Shown: positions 23,098-35,222 of the stretch, one piece after another
Layout of the letters: each line of letters opens with the position of its first letter
Position numbering within the stretch: position 1 is the first letter of the stretch
Origin: Symbiodinium microadriaticum
Taxonomy: Eukaryota > Sar > Dinophyceae > Suessiales > Symbiodiniaceae
Length of the DNA: 64,000 nucleotides
NCBI GenBank assembly: GCA_001939145.1
Contig: LSRX01001203.1
Span: 62,001-126,000 of the forward strand
Direction of reading: 5' to 3'
The notes under the pieces: model-generated
The model's database searches: none
Told to the model about the DNA's origin: nothing
What the model saw: the letters and a program-made list of their open reading frames with translations, nothing else
Made by a program: the position numbers and the translations under genes

Positions 23098-23195
23098 GTC
23101 GGTATCGCGGGGCCCTTGTGCCATTTGCGGCGGGGCCCACGCTCCTGGAGATCCGGGTAGCTGGGGAAGAGATCGTGGGCTCTCCGTGCCCAGGC
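23098..23195 (+). CDS. Exon candidate: end of a filamin-type repeat with GSP exit
   Basis: After acceptor ttccgcag the frame reads YRGALVPFAAGPTLLEI, then RVAGEEIVGSPC. Y-x-G-x-L-x-P-x-x-A-G-P-x-x-L-x-I-x-V-x-G-x-x-I-x-G-S-P is the most complete filamin repeat ending in the window. It probably pairs with the opening at 22767. Confidence 0.7.
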
Positions 23196-25788
23196 TGAAG
23201 CCGGAAGCCTTTAGAAGCCCTCAGGATAGGTAGTGGCAGGTACTTGTACCTGCGTCTCCGTAGAAGTCTTTGTTGCAAGAGTTCGGCGAAGCATGTCCCG
23301 CAGCGTTCTCATGAGGTTCGATTTTCTGGTCACACCGGGTCCTATGGTGACCACAAACTCGTGGCTCGGCCTACCTGTGTACGCAGAACATCGCAGAACA
23401 TGTCGTCACACTTGGGTGATCTTATGGGCATATGGCGGACGGGAACTTCCGTTTTTGCCATCTCAGGCTTGTCGAGGGTTTCCCGAGCGAGCTCACTGCC
23501 GGTGTACTGTCCTGCTGGAACATCACATTGAGGGATGCTGCTTGCCTCACACTTAGACTTTAAAACGACCCGACAAGGACGAGAGCGAGTGCGAGACCTG
23601 CCCCCAGGCCACAAGATTCGCAATTCAAACTCTCACCTTCCCGCAAATGCATGTAGGCAATGTAGGCCACTCGAGATAGCCGAAACTGATCTCTGACCTG
23701 TTAGATTTCTATCTTGCCTGCTTCCGATCTACAGGTGTGCGGCAAGGCACAACCTCGCCTTTTGCACGCATGCACTCGCCAGTGTGCTAGAGATTTTGGC
23801 TTACGCTTCAGGTCGCGAACAGTACAAGAGGGAGAGATGCAGACAGACACTGCGCCAGCTGCAAACCGATGCTATCTAAGTAGTGGCACTCTTTCAAGGG
23901 GGCACATAGCGTGAGGCCACAGAGAACCACTTGCTGTCCGGGCAGTTCGCGGGAGACCCGACGCAGCTCGAGCCTGTGACTTGCTCAGACCCTGGCTCCT
24001 ACTGCCGCTTTTCAGCACGAGAAGCAGGAGGCGCGTCCAAGGTAAGTAGCCTGTGGCATGACCTGCACAAGATTCATGAAGCCATACGAACGTGTGACAT
24101 CGAAGCTGCATGTGATGGTGCAGCACTGAACCGAGGCTTCCATACTCAGCTGCCTCGAAGCTGCACTTGAGTTTCATATGAGCGCCCGATTGCGGGGCTC
24201 TCGTCAATGTGGAAGCTTTGAAGTGGAGGTCTTTGGTGCAAACTGTGTTTCATGAGGCACAGCATCATAGAGCAAGCATTGTCAGGATTTAGCTGGATTG
24301 CCAAATTTGCAGTCTGTGGCATCAAGAATTAAAAGTCTGACGGACTGAGTGTGACAGCCCCTTGAGGAATGGAACGTTCACCTGCTGCATCAACAAGACA
24401 TCAGTTGAAGAAGTTCCGGCAAACTACTTAATCGCTGCTTGGCAACCATGTAACGTCCTTGCGGAAATGGCAGCATTGGGGCGGTCTGTGAGTGCGGATT
24501 ATTTTCCTTTGCTGCCTCGTCAGAAGCAAGAACTGTAATGAGCTCTGTGTGCCCTGAGAGCTTGTAAGAAGAAGGTTGGGGTGAAAGTGCCAGGTGAAGT
24601 TACCAAAAGTGTTTGCCGCTTGTAAGGACACATTTCCATTCACCTGCCAAATTCGCGGCGACAACATCTTTGCACCAGAGCCTCGTCACAGACGGCACTT
24701 GCACCGTCAAATCAAAGCTGCGGAATCTTACGATAATTCTTGTGTCATCCTGTGCCTTTGACAGTTTGTGGTGGCAGAAGGAAAACATCAAGCTGTGGCC
24801 ACATCCGGTGTCGCCCTACTGGCCGGACAGCAGCCTGAAGAGTGCCTCGGCAAGATTGTTTTCAACTCGTACGGCGACGATGACGACGATGGCCATTGCC
24901 TCAAAATCTTCTCACTTCATTCAGCCATGTTTTCAGAAATGCAAGCGTCGTGAAGTTTGGGAATCAATTTCTTCATGTTCACGGTAGATTCAGGCTGTGG
25001 TTCTACGTGGTTTGTTGAAGTGTCTTTCTGACCCTCCTCTGCTTACTTGCATGGAAAAAATTGGTGCGAGATCCCCCAGAACGAATCTATCGATCCAGTG
25101 ATTTACCCTCTGGAGCAGGGAATCACGGAAACAAACCGACAAGATTAAGATATCAATCCGTGAATTTACGCGTGGCAGACACAACGTCAGCCCATCGCAG
25201 TTGCACGAAGAAGCGTAACCACCCCTGGGATCGGGATCGCAAGAAGTGCAGGAGCCTAGATGCTCAGGAACTGGAAAGTTAAAGAGAATTATGTTGATGT
25301 TAACGGAGAAGAAGCCTGAACATCACGAGATTTGTGGAACAATCACTTCCGTACCCAGCTGCAATCGTGACCTAAGTTTCATGTTGTCAAAGTCTACCGT
25401 GAAGGATGTTCCTAGTGCCAGCAATGCCGGAGATTTTGACTCACAGCTTCAACTGCAGGTATAGCTACTCATTGAAGACCCCTTCCGAAATCACCCAAAG
25501 AAGTAGTATCCGCATGACTAACCTTCTCTCCACATGCGTTATTCACGGTTGGTTGCTTCACACTTCCGGCTGAACACGGGGATTGAAAGCAAGAGTATTT
25601 CTGATTGGTGCATCCTCCAACATGCTAGTGGCATCCCGACAGGCTCCCTCGGCAAGCCAAAAACACATTGATAAATGACTGGTGAAAACACTGAGTTGGC
25701 AGCGGTATGCTTGGACCGTACGATTACCCGACCTTCATCGACGAGCAGTTTGGCTGGAAGGCTGGCAAGTGTCGGCAGCGAATGCCAG
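23196..25788. other. Stretch with no firmly supported gene
   Basis: Weak filamin-like strings such as DPGSYCRFSAREAGG (about 23982-24026, +) were seen but lack flanking splice signals. Nothing else is recognisable on either strand. Confidence 0.4.
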
Positions 25789-25858
25789 CGTTACGTTGCA
25801 ACCGCACCGGTAGTCCGTCGCAGGACTGGCCCACAAACTATTTCCGTCGCGTGCAGAA
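25789..25858 (+). CDS. Weak exon candidate: filamin-like repeat end
   Basis: After an AG the frame reads RYVATAPVVRRRTGPQTI, then SVAC. Y-x-A-x-x-x-x-x-R-x-G-P-x-x-I-x-V resembles the repeat end at 23098. An overlapping open frame at 25707-25943 is equally open, so the choice of frame is uncertain. Confidence 0.35.
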
Positions 25859-28800
25859 CGTTGACAGCGGGCAGCCGCAGCACCAATGGAACCGCTTGCG
25901 CACCCTGGCTTTAGCATCGCCTGAGAGGTCTTATGAGTTTTGAGTCGCCGCGTGATGCCAGCCGGAGTCTGCCCCAGGCTTGTGGTACACCGATGGTTTC
26001 TACAATGTTTTCAAAGGCAAGGCTAGTCGCTGAGCTGCAGCTGCAAGAGAGCCATGTCTGCATCTGAATCATCTGAACCACACATATTGAGGCCACCGCG
26101 CCACTTCGCATGCCCTCTGACCAGATAGAGTTTCATGCAGCACATCCGGATGTGCAGGTGATGATGCAGCTATCCTCCTGTGTGATGTCAAGGGCCCTCA
26201 CTCACTTGGAGTCAAAACGCTTGGACGGCAGCTCGACAAGCAAAAGTAGGTGAGCCCCATGCGTATGAACGTTCCGCCTCGAACTTGCAAGACTCTCAGC
26301 TTCGAGCGCTAGTCCTGGAGCAGCTGCGCAGGTCCTGATTCTGCACATGTTAAGATCTCTTAGTCAAGTAGCTGTACCGTCCGAGGCCCACCCGACCGCT
26401 GTATCGACTGCCCTACACCTTGGACCAGGAGCTCGGAGTTTTCGAGGCGAGGCTTTCATGCCTTGTTCCCTTCGAGGCTTTCATTGTGAGGCCCAAAACC
26501 TCAGGAATAGCTCGACGCTCGAAGCATGTCGCGGGCGCACCAGTGATGCAGGTTGAGCTCAAGTTCGAGAAAGCCGGTTATCACAAGGCCGGCCGATGCG
26601 GAAAATTTTCTCACTGAAACAGAAAGCTTCATAACGTGCATTGGCTTCTACATTCCGATGCCGTGTGAGTCGTATCCACTGAGGACCTGCAATCTCGATT
26701 CATGTGTTCCAAGCCGACAGGTCTTCTGCTCCACTGCAGCGCGTGGTGGAATGAATGTAGAGTACCTGCCTCAGAGATGCACGGATAACTGAGCTCCATT
26801 CCACCCTGTCGGAAGGAGCAATCATGCTTAGAAGCGGATCAGTCCTCATAGGAAGTAGCACACACAGCTGAATCTGAGCGCACAGCGATGCAGTGCGGCT
26901 CAGTGGTCCATGGTTGGTCTCTGGTGGAAGCCATTGGTGGACTGGTGGACTATGGTGGAAAAAAAAGATGATGCGAAAGGCTCGCAACGCAGGTGTATGT
27001 GCGGCCCGCCGTGTAATCTCTCAACCTGGCTCTGGGCTTGGAAAGCCGCGAAGCCTCACTACCGATCACAAACTCAATCGAACGAGAATGCAAAACCAAG
27101 CTCAAGAGGAGAGGTCCCCTGGACGCAAAGGTCGCCAAGTTGGAAATGCTTCGCTAGAGTTGAGCGCCCAGACTCAATGCCGGCCCATCAAAAAGAGCAG
27201 AATCTCTGCTGCCCCACGTGCTCGTGGTCGAAGCCACAGGAAAATCGGCCCCACCGACATCCAAGAGCAATGACCAGGAGCTCCAAGCCACTAACCCGGA
27301 AGACCCCATCAGAAGCATCATCACGAGCCAGCAGAGCTCCACAAGTTGAATTAGAAAACCCATTGGCAAATCGCTGTCCATCTGCTGAGACTGGCTCCGC
27401 CAGTCAATCGGCAATGCATCTTCAAACGATTCCTCGAGGTCAAGTGTGCATGGCCGCGACTCAAAAGCACCATCCCCTTCCGGGGCCTCTAGGTGAGCTC
27501 TTTGGTCTCCTCATAGGAAGTACTTGTACCTGTGGCTCACGCCCCGAGCTGCGACAGCTGTGGGCTCCCAGACTTCAGGCTTCAGGCCTCACGACGCAAG
27601 TGGGACTTCGCAATATGTGCACATCGCTCACACGGCCACCACCTGTGCGCGTCCCCCTAGCTTCAGCAAGAGCAACTGCAACAGGTCATAGAACATGAAG
27701 GCTCGAGTCCACAAGCTGTTGTGGACATGTGAATGGCATCGCATCTCAAGCACCGTCTCAGTGAGGGTCAGCTTAGCCAATGCGCTGGTGTCACAGGTCT
27801 CCTGCACCGATGAACTGCGACAACAACTGACTGAGGTATCGAGACACCGATGGCAGTACTTTCCGGCGCGTTGTGGAGGCCCTGCAGTTGTCTGTAGTTG
27901 TTGATCTTCCTACAAGAAAGTCGATCGTCGCAGCACTGTGAGCTGCACGGAATGTGGGCCGCAGCTAGAGAAGCTAAGTCACGATTGATGTACAAGCCGT
28001 CGCCTTGAAACTTAATCTTGACGTTATGCTCTCGGATGACATTTGTCTCGAGCTTGCTGCTTACATTTTCTGAAACACTTATTTGCAAACAAGCACGTCA
28101 TCAGCTCCCATTGATTCGGCATGGACGCCCGTGACTTGTAGCAGGGACACCTTTCGTAGATTTAGAAATCAGCACACCTTCGCAGGGTGTCAACATCTCT
28201 GCTCTGGATCAGCTGCCTGTGGACGAGCAAGGAGGTGGAGATTTCCTTCCAACGCATTGAAGATAGGTAGGTCAGCGGTCAGCTTGCACAGGGCTCCATT
28301 AGTCTATGGCGCCACAGTGCAAAAGACGCTGCAGGCTCAGCGCGGTGGGATGCCCTGCTGTATCCGCCAACGTCTGCGTGGCGTGGCGGCAGACCAAGCA
28401 CATGGTATGATGTGGTTGCTGGGAAGAAGATCAGATGAGCACCAGTGATTCCTCAGATTCTTCCCTTCCGTCTCGGCCTAGGAGGTCTAGCATGTTCAGA
28501 AGCAAACTCTCCAAGTCTGTCCGAGGAACTACACCCTTATTCTTGTGTGTCGTGGAAGGGTGCCTTGGAGTGGCACTTCATCAGCCCGAACTTCGAACGT
28601 GACATCATGTCACGTCAGCTGGTGGCCTCTTGACTGGTGCCAGTTTTGCTGCGAGTCGGCAAGGATGCGGTGCTTATCTTCAACTCATCGCTTCGCGCAA
28701 GCACCCTACTGTGCCTGCGGGCGCCGTGTAAGGAGAGATTTGGCGCAGGTCTCTGTTACTTGTCTGTGAGGTCACCATTTCGACAACGGATGACACCGTG

Positions 28801-29402
28801 GACCAGGCCTCAAGTTGCAAAGACGACTGAACCGGTGTCCGTGTGGTGAGATCGTGCTTCTATTTCTTGAGACCTGCAGCATTGCAGGAGCAACTCGCGG
28901 TCATTGGACCGTTAGACCTGCATGCACAAACGGCGCCATTGCCTCGGGAAGGGGTTTGGATTTGGATGTCTTGAGTGTTCCCATCTTGAAGCACTGTTCC
29001 TTGGTCAGTCAGGTATTCGGTGCAAGTGGCTTGGACTTCCCACTCCCTCAGCTCGTCGGTGCAGCTGCGATGGGCCACGTAGACTTAACAAGAAACAGTT
29101 CATCTGCAGTTTCGTCGGTTGGCAGTGACAAAATCTGAGCCACTTCTGAGTCCAGCGATGGTGGCATCCCAGAGACAATCCTGCCTGCGGAATACCTCTA
29201 CAACTCGCCGGGGCCTTCAACCTGAGAGGGTGGTCACAGTTTGCGTTTGCCGTGGATGCCGTCTAGGAAGTTCTGCAATCTGCGAGTCACTAAGGAAGAC
29301 GCTGCTCTCTGGCGCCTTGGGCTGCGCTATCAGCGAGTGCCGTCTGTATCGCAGATTGACTGCGGAGCGTCCGAGGGCGTGAACAGAAATGCGACTGACT
29401 AG
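25859..29402. other. Stretch with no supported gene
   Basis: It separates the last filamin-type exon from the first FN3-type exon. Long overlapping open frames exist (for example 26910-27698, +) but their composition is Arg/Ser/Pro-rich without domain signatures, and both strands are equally open. If the filamin and FN3 blocks are separate genes, the boundary is here. Confidence 0.4.
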
Positions 29403-29521
29403 GTTATCCGAAGACCGTGAATGTCTCCGACGTGCCTGGTCCAGTGGAAGCCTTCGAGCGAGTGCAGCCGTTCCAGAACGGCAAGGTCGGAGTCCGGAGG
29501 GGGCCAACTGGGTCTAATGAG
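29403..29521 (+). CDS. Exon candidate: opening of an FN3 module
   Basis: After an AG at 29401-29402, two bases complete a codon and the frame reads YPKTVNVSDVPGPVEAFE, then RVQPFQNGKVGVRRGPTG, ending before gtagcg at 29522. V-P-G-P-V followed by an x-V-x-V-R-x-x-P-T strand fits FN3 strands A and B, with Arg for the usual Trp. Phase-1 entry is typical of FN3 modules. Confidence 0.5.
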
Positions 29522-30198
29522 GTAGCGGTTGCTGGAGACATCGATCCCTGCATGCTTCCCTGAGATCCGTCTTCGCTGGATGCCGCCGCTGGTTTCTTGG
29601 GCTGGAACATAGAGAGCATTTCGCATGCTTGAAACCGGTCAACCTGATCAGACATGCGCCTACAGCTTGCGTGTTCTTGATGGCCCAGGAATCTAATGGC
29701 AGGCCGATCAGCTCGTACCGCCTTCGCCATGCTGCTTGGTACAGAAGTCAGCATGGAGCTTTCCGGTATGTTTCGCGGTCTTTCCTTCTCTAGCGTTCGG
29801 ACAATACAAACCAGCAGGACGACGGGCTGGGCGGCGATTTCACCAAGGAGGTGAGAGTCGAGGCAGCACGTGGACCGTGTGGGACAGCAACCCCAGTCTC
29901 GAAAGCACAGGTACATGCAGGCGAGCCATCGCACGCCAACTGACCTCTGTTTCAGAAATGTTCCAATGTCCAATCATCATGCTGAGCATATCGTACTTTT
30001 CGCCCTGTTGTGCTGCAGACCGTTGCCGCGCGCGCATTTTAAATTGCAGTCTGATGGGGAGGCTAAGGCTAAGGACTATGCAGCTTGAGCATTGTTCTGC
30101 AGGTGTCCTTCCTGACATTTAGCGAAGTATCTCGGTGGCAAGAGCTTGACCATGCTTGTCCCTTAATCAGTCAATAGTCCTGATCCCTGCTGACACAG

Positions 30199-30280
30199 GT
30201 CATCCCAGCAAGCTTCACGGAGGTCGAGGTTCCTGTCCCAGACTCATATGGCTCCTTGGCCTACACGTATCGAGGCTTCG
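30199..30280 (+). CDS. Weak exon candidate, FN3-like
   Basis: After acceptor gacacag the frame reads VIPASFTEVEVPVPDSYG, then SLAYTYRG. The alternating hydrophobic pattern suits FN3 strands C-C', but no diagnostic residue is present. It lies close to the better FN3 exon at 30291. Confidence 0.35.
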
Positions 30281-30290
30281 GTTTGGCCAG

Positions 30291-30392
30291 GGAAGGTTCA
30301 AGATTCCCACTGCAAGTGATGCGCTCATGCGAGAGCTGCCAGGCAACATCGATTCACTCCTGGACCCAACGAAGTTGTACCGTTTCGTCGTT
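30291..30392 (+). CDS. Exon candidate: FN3 strands E-F
   Basis: After acceptor tggccag the frame reads LPGNIDSLLDPTKLYRFV preceded by GRFKIPTASDALMRE. L-x-G-N-x-x-x-L-x-P-x-x-x-Y-R-F-x-V-x-A is the FN3 E-F region, including the conserved Tyr. A TGA follows at about 30396. Confidence 0.5.
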
Positions 30393-30526
30393 GCCTGAGC
30401 TTGTGCAGCATGGCACCTTTGCAAAAGACGACGACAACCTTGTACTCCTACCACTTACTACTACTTACCACTACGTAAAATACATACTACAAGTACTACT
30501 TGCTAATACTATACATGGCGACTACG

Positions 30527-30565
30527 ACGATGACTACTGCTACTGCTGCTGCTGCCGCTATTATT

Positions 30566-30619
<54 letters not shown>

Positions 30620-30960
30620 CACCACCACCACCACCACCACCACGACTACTACTACTCCTCCTCCTCCTCCTCCTCCTTCTACCGCTACTGCTACTGCTAC
30701 TGCTACTGCTACTGCTACCGCTACTGCTACTGCTACTGCTACTGCTACTGCTACTGCTTGTGCTACTGCTACTACTACTGCTTCAGTACTACCATTACTA
30801 CTGCTGCTACTACTACTACTACTACTACTACTCCTCCTCCTCCTCCTCCTCCTAGTCCAAGTCCCTCCCCCTCCTCATTCTGCTACTGCCACTGCCACTC
30901 TCTGCCATTGCCACTGCCACTGCTACTGCTGCTGCTGCTGCTGTTGCCTCTGCTGGTGAT
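30527..30960. repeat. Long compound trinucleotide microsatellite
   Basis: About 430 bases of nearly uninterrupted triplets in domains: (CTA)n, (CCA)n, (CTC/TCC)n, (CTG/CTA)n, again (CTA)n and (CTC)n, then (CTG)n. Large low-complexity frames in all phases (poly-Leu, poly-Tyr, poly-Ser) come from it and are not genes. Confidence 0.95.
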
Positions 30961-32046
30961 GGTGCTGCTCTGCTGGTCTGCTACTGCAACTAGCACTGCC
31001 ACCTGGTTTGCCTTTGCAAGGAGCTGCGGGCTAGCAATGACGACCGTGCAGATCGCGACTTCCAGGCAACCTCGTAATTGACCCTTGAAGCGGTTCGGGG
31101 CAGTGATGGCAGTGGCTTGCATCCAGTTACCGTCGTTCCACGCATGAGGAATGCAGGACTGCATGACCCAAGCTTCGGTCCCACAGGTCGATGGAGGTGG
31201 CATCTCAGATCAGCCAGTCGTCATAGCTCTGCAGCCGGTGGAGAAGGCGAAGCTGCCGTGATTTGGGGACTCAAATCAATTTCGCCTTGACCACCCGAAG
31301 GCTGGTGCTCCGCTAATTCCTGTGCTTGTGGAGTCGCAGGAGCACGAGGCAGTGGCTCTTTGCAGCGGATGTAACCTTAGCAACAACAACAGTCAGCCAT
31401 CCGCGCCCAGCCTGGCAGGACGGAACTGGATTTATCAGGACCCGCATGCGATCCACCAATCGGTCTCGTGCTGTTTGAGGGTACTGATCTCCGAAGCCAC
31501 AGAGAGCCGCCGGACCGTAGCGCATCGTGGCGCAGGATTCGAATCTCACCACCGCGGGAGACAAGTGGTGGGCTGATGGTGCAGTATCGTGTGCCTTGGT
31601 GGGTACTACCGTGGGCACTTAACTAGTACCTTTTCAGTTTGAGTCGCATCACCGCCGCATGCAGGGTTTGGTCAAAGGGGTTTCCGCACTTGTTTTGATG
31701 TTTATACTTTTGATGGGAAAAGGCTAAATTCAGGTCAGACTCAGAGTCCAAGTTGTTTTGGATGATCGAAGTGCGAATTGTCATAGCGTCTAGATGGGTC
31801 AGCCGTGGAAATACCAGTGCAAATCCGATTTTCTCCACCCTTGGAGAGCCGGCTTGCCGGACTCACGACCCATTGTTTGCTCTTGACTGGCAATGGCACT
31901 TGTCATCGGCCTTCGCTTTGTCAGAGCACGCTTCAGGTATATGCCAGCTACATCCTGGATGGCGTTTTCCCGCCGTTGGAGCTGTGGGCCGAGGTGTCCG
32001 TGGATTCGTGGATGCTTTCAGGGCCGTTTGCGAGAAACAACTGCAG
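30961..32046. other. Stretch with no supported gene
   Basis: A B-box-like GGATTCGAATC lies at about 31530-31540 without a tRNA fold. The string YASYILDGVFPPLE at about 31939-31980 (+) could be FN3-like but is unsupported. Confidence 0.4.
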
Positions 32047-32115
32047 GGCTCGACCCCGCTGGAGACTGTGGATGTAACGCTGACAGATCTCACCGTCGGC
32101 CGGACCTACGCAACT
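32047..32115 (+). CDS. Exon candidate: FN3 strands E-F
   Basis: Directly after acceptor ctgcag the frame reads TPLETVDVTLTDLTVGRT, then YATCQ. V-x-V-x-L-x-D-L-x-V-G-x-x-Y is the standard FN3 strand E, loop and Tyr of strand F. Confidence 0.6.
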
Positions 32116-33029
32116 TGTCAGATTGTTATAGCAAGAGGTTGCAAGGGGTGCCTGGTTGCTAGCTTCTGTCTCACTTCCAGACGCAAGCTTCGGACCAACC
32201 GGTGACGATGTTTGAAAGCTAAGGTTTTTGAGGTGGCCTACCTTTTCTCGCAGGGTGAGTCTGAGAGGTGCTGTGAATCTGCTCGGGTTGTACAGGGACA
32301 GCTGACACAGGGCTCCCTTTGTCGTTGTCTTTCGCTGAACTCTGGCTGTTTAGTACACACATTGGTGACCAGGGGTGCTTGCCAAATATTGGTGCTCGGA
32401 ACCCTGTATAGAGTGCCGTATTAGGGCCTTGTTGGGGTATGGAAGAGGGTCGTCAACAGCATCCGGCTGGCAGGAGCCCTCCTCTGGAGCTAATTTGCTG
32501 CTATGCGGCGATTCCACAAGCGCCGAGCAACTTGCCACAAATTTATGGCAGGTGGTGAGACGCACCTCGGTGATATCGTTTGGTGGAAGCATGAACCTTA
32601 GAACTTCACTGGATTTCCCGAATGCACTTCACAGACGAAGCGTGCTTTCTGCTCCGGGCCTAGACCATGGGATGCGCATGTTGAATCATTTCGGTTCCGT
32701 GGCCTGGAGGATCTCATGGGATAAGCCTTTTCTTGGATGTGCATCTGCGGTTTTGGGTGGGCGTGCCCCTCAGGGAACCTTCGCCGGAAGAGCGACACTG
32801 GTGGACTTCCAGTTCAGACGGACGATCGCATCACGATCCCAAGCCGCAGCTAGAGCAGGAGACTGGCAGACTGGCCTTCCTGAGAGCGAAACTTCACTCG
32901 TTAAGTCGACTCCAAAACTACTAAGCCAAAGTCCCAGGCCTGAGCATACTTCTAGCATCTGCCGGCAAACAGCTTCGTGCCTGTTCTTCGGTGGTCTACA
33001 AAGGTTTCAGCTAGTAGCGAGTTATTGGC

Positions 33030-33115
33030 GAGGATTCTGTGCTTGCCTGAGGGTCATCTGGGATGCTCCAACTTTCGCTGGCGTCCGCGACATCACCCAC
33101 TACAAGGCTGGCGCT
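33030..33115 (+). CDS. Exon candidate: FN3 strands B-C
   Basis: The frame reads CLRVIWDAPTFAGVRDI, then THYKAGA before a TAG at 33116. L-x-V-x-W-D-A-P-x-x-x-G-x-x-x-I-x-x-Y is a clear FN3 B-C signature with the conserved Trp. The acceptor may be the AG at 33050-33051 instead. Confidence 0.5.
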
Positions 33116-33493
33116 TAGCTAGTTCCAGTTCCTACACTGCGCTGTGCGCCAACTACTTGAGCAGTCGCAGGGTACGTTCAATGCTATGCACGACCTTGTG
33201 GCTTTGACAATAGCACTCTTTCGACACTACGGCCTCAGTAAGTAGATTTGACAGACTGCATCCGCCGCGGGGGCGCGACCTTTGCATCGATGCTTAGGTG
33301 AGCTTGACCCCGGTCGTGGTTCTGCAATCCAGCGAGAAGCTGCGCTCGTCCGAGGTACTGAGGAACACAAGGCCACCAAGCCCATGTGGTGTTACCGTCA
33401 CTTGAAGTTTGCTAACCTTTGTTATTCTAGAGTCTGGAGTTCGCAGCGGCCCGCTTCGTCTTAAGGCCATTCTCGCATTGTCGTCATTACGAG

Positions 33494-33570
33494 GTCAGCC
33501 GACGATCGCGAGATGCAGTTCGACAGTCTCTCAGCAGGACAGACCTATGCGCTGCTCAGCTGGGAATCTG
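33494..33570 (+). CDS. Exon candidate: FN3 strands E-F
   Basis: The frame reads REMQFDSLSAGQTYALL. F-x-x-L-x-A-G-Q-x-Y-A-L is the FN3 E-F turn. The acceptor is the AG at 33492-33493; the 3' end is approximate. Confidence 0.55.
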
Positions 33571-34478
33571 GACATCTCGTCTCCCCTGTAGTTTGGTGGC
33601 TTCACATCAAGACACCCTACTGGGATATGCAATGGGGGATGAGAATGTACAACATCGCTGGCTTCCCTCGACTTTTATGTTTATGGTTGCACAACCAGTG
33701 TTTAACGACATGAGGAATCCGGAGTTGGTTTCAAACCAAGATGAACAAAACAAAAAAGGGGAGGGTGCCTTACTTGTAGAATGCCGTTGAGACTTGAGAA
33801 GTAGGCGTGATACGCATGGGCCCGGATGGGTACCGTAGTCACACGAGATCTCCGCGAGAGATCTTTGGCTGAGTATACTGGCTGGTGGGCTTTGGTCCCT
33901 CGAAATTTTTCAAGGCTCCGAGTGGCGGCAGTCTCCGGTGCCGGAGATGGACCTTGGAGCGAAGAGGTGGCAGCTTGGCATAAGCAGTGAACCTGGCACC
34001 GGGACAACCCCCTGCAATCCTGATGGCCACGGCCTGTTTTGAGACACGAGCTCGTCGGACGCCAGATCTCAGGTTATGCCGGCTTCGGGCTACAGCACGG
34101 AACCGCGCGACTTGACAGAGTAGATGTGAAGAGTCGTAGGTCGTCGGAGATAGAACCATTTTGGGACCGGAGATGATTTAGTAGATGTTTGAGTCTGGAA
34201 TTCGGTGCCGTGTATTATCTGGGGGGCTCTGAAAGCACAATGGAGTTGAAAGCCTTCCAGCCTGTCTTTCGCAAAAAGCTGACCGGCACGCGTGCAGCGT
34301 GGAGTTCCCCCACCCCCACGTGGCACTCAACTGCCGAAATTCAATGTTCGGCATGATGCAAAAGGCAGAGGTGGAACCCTTGTTAAATGATTGCTCCGCA
34401 ACCCGTGGAACAAGCATGAACCTGCCCTTCTCCACCAGAAAACAACAGCTGCAAGATACGTATCTGCTTTGCTCACAG

Positions 34479-34622
34479 CTCGAGTGCGAGGTGATCTCCA
34501 TGTCGCCTGGCAGTCGAACTCCTCGATCCAATTTGCCTGGGGCGAGCCACTCCGTGTGGGCGCTGGCGGTTTGCGAGGCCGACTCGCCGAAGCTTCTGAG
34601 AGCGACACATGTGACTGCTATG
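34479..34622 (+). CDS. Exon candidate: FN3 strand B region, first of a four-exon chain
   Basis: After acceptor gctcacag the frame reads VAWQSNSSIQFAWGEPL, where S-S-I-x-F-x-W-x-E-P is the FN3 strand-B signature. It ends in phase 1 before gtatct at 34623. The next exon at 34660 enters in phase 1, so the two join in frame. The implied intron would be only 37 nt, which is unusually short. Confidence 0.45.
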
Positions 34623-34659
34623 GTATCTTGCTTGATGTTGCTTGGCTGAACCCTGGCAG

Positions 34660-34734
34660 GTTATTCCATCTATGCCAACGTCTCCACATTGGCAGCAGCT
34701 CCTGCACCATACCTTGTCGGGCAGACCGTGGCAG
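34660..34734 (+). CDS. Exon candidate: FN3 strand C, second of the chain
   Basis: Bounded by acceptor ctggcag and the consensus donor gtgagt at 34735. The frame reads YSIYANVSTLAAAPAPYL, then VGQTVA. Y-x-I-Y-A is an FN3 strand-C pattern. Phase 1 at both ends, 75 nt. Confidence 0.5.
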
Positions 34735-34800
34735 GTGAGTGGCTCCAAACTTCGAGTGCCTTGACAAGATGGGAATAGGCCATTCTTTATGTTAGCACAG

Positions 34801-34862
34801 GTCAGAACAGCTTCAGCTTCACTGGCTACAGCTACGTTGCCACCGACGGCCGCCTTCGCAAT
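34801..34862 (+). CDS. Exon candidate: FN3, third of the chain
   Basis: From acceptor ttagcacag (34792-34800) to donor gtaggt at 34863. Two bases complete the Gly codon left by the 34660 exon. The frame then reads QNSFSFTGYSYVATDGR, ending in phase 0. The implied 66-nt upstream intron starts with gtgagt. Confidence 0.5.
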
Positions 34863-34930
34863 GTAGGTCTGATCCCAGGACCTCGACGGCGAATCTAGGG
34901 ATAGAGAAGTGCGGTGAGAGTCTGAGAGAG

Positions 34931-35195
34931 TCAGGACGGCTCTACGAGGTCTTCGTGGTTGCCGAGAATGCAGCAGGTGCGAGCAGCAGCTTCTCTTCTA
35001 CATTACTGTGGGAGCTGATCTCAGGAGTTGGCCCGGCCTCCGTGTCCTCGACGATCTCGGCGGTGGCCGCCTCCAAGCCGCTGCCCCAAGAGAGCCACAT
35101 TGCAGGCGAAGAGGCGAATGCAGGGACAGTCCCCGCGAGGCCCTCTGCTCCCCAGGCCTTCGCGGTCGACCTCGAGGCGTTGAGTCAAGGAGCAC
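34931..35195 (+). CDS. Exon candidate: FN3 strands F-G, linker and next module start
   Basis: The frame reads GRLYEVFVVAENAAGAS. L-Y-x-V-x-V-x-A-x-N-x-A-G is the best FN3 strand-F signature in the window. A Ser/Ala-rich linker follows, then VPARPSAPQAFAVDLEAL, the P-x-A-P opening of another FN3 module. Entry at 34931 keeps phase 0 with the 34801 exon across a 68-nt intron; the alternative AG at 34933-34934 would not. Confidence 0.6.
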
Positions 35196-35222
35196 CGTGC
35201 CGCAATACCAAGCCGTGAGCCT

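Noticed and set aside
30256-31081. Long poly-Leu, poly-Tyr and poly-Ser frames
   Set aside because: Products of the trinucleotide microsatellite at 30527-30960.
32375-33118. 247-codon open frame on the + strand
   Set aside because: Only the last ~28 codons show an FN3 signature; the rest is patternless, so only the terminal exon was kept.
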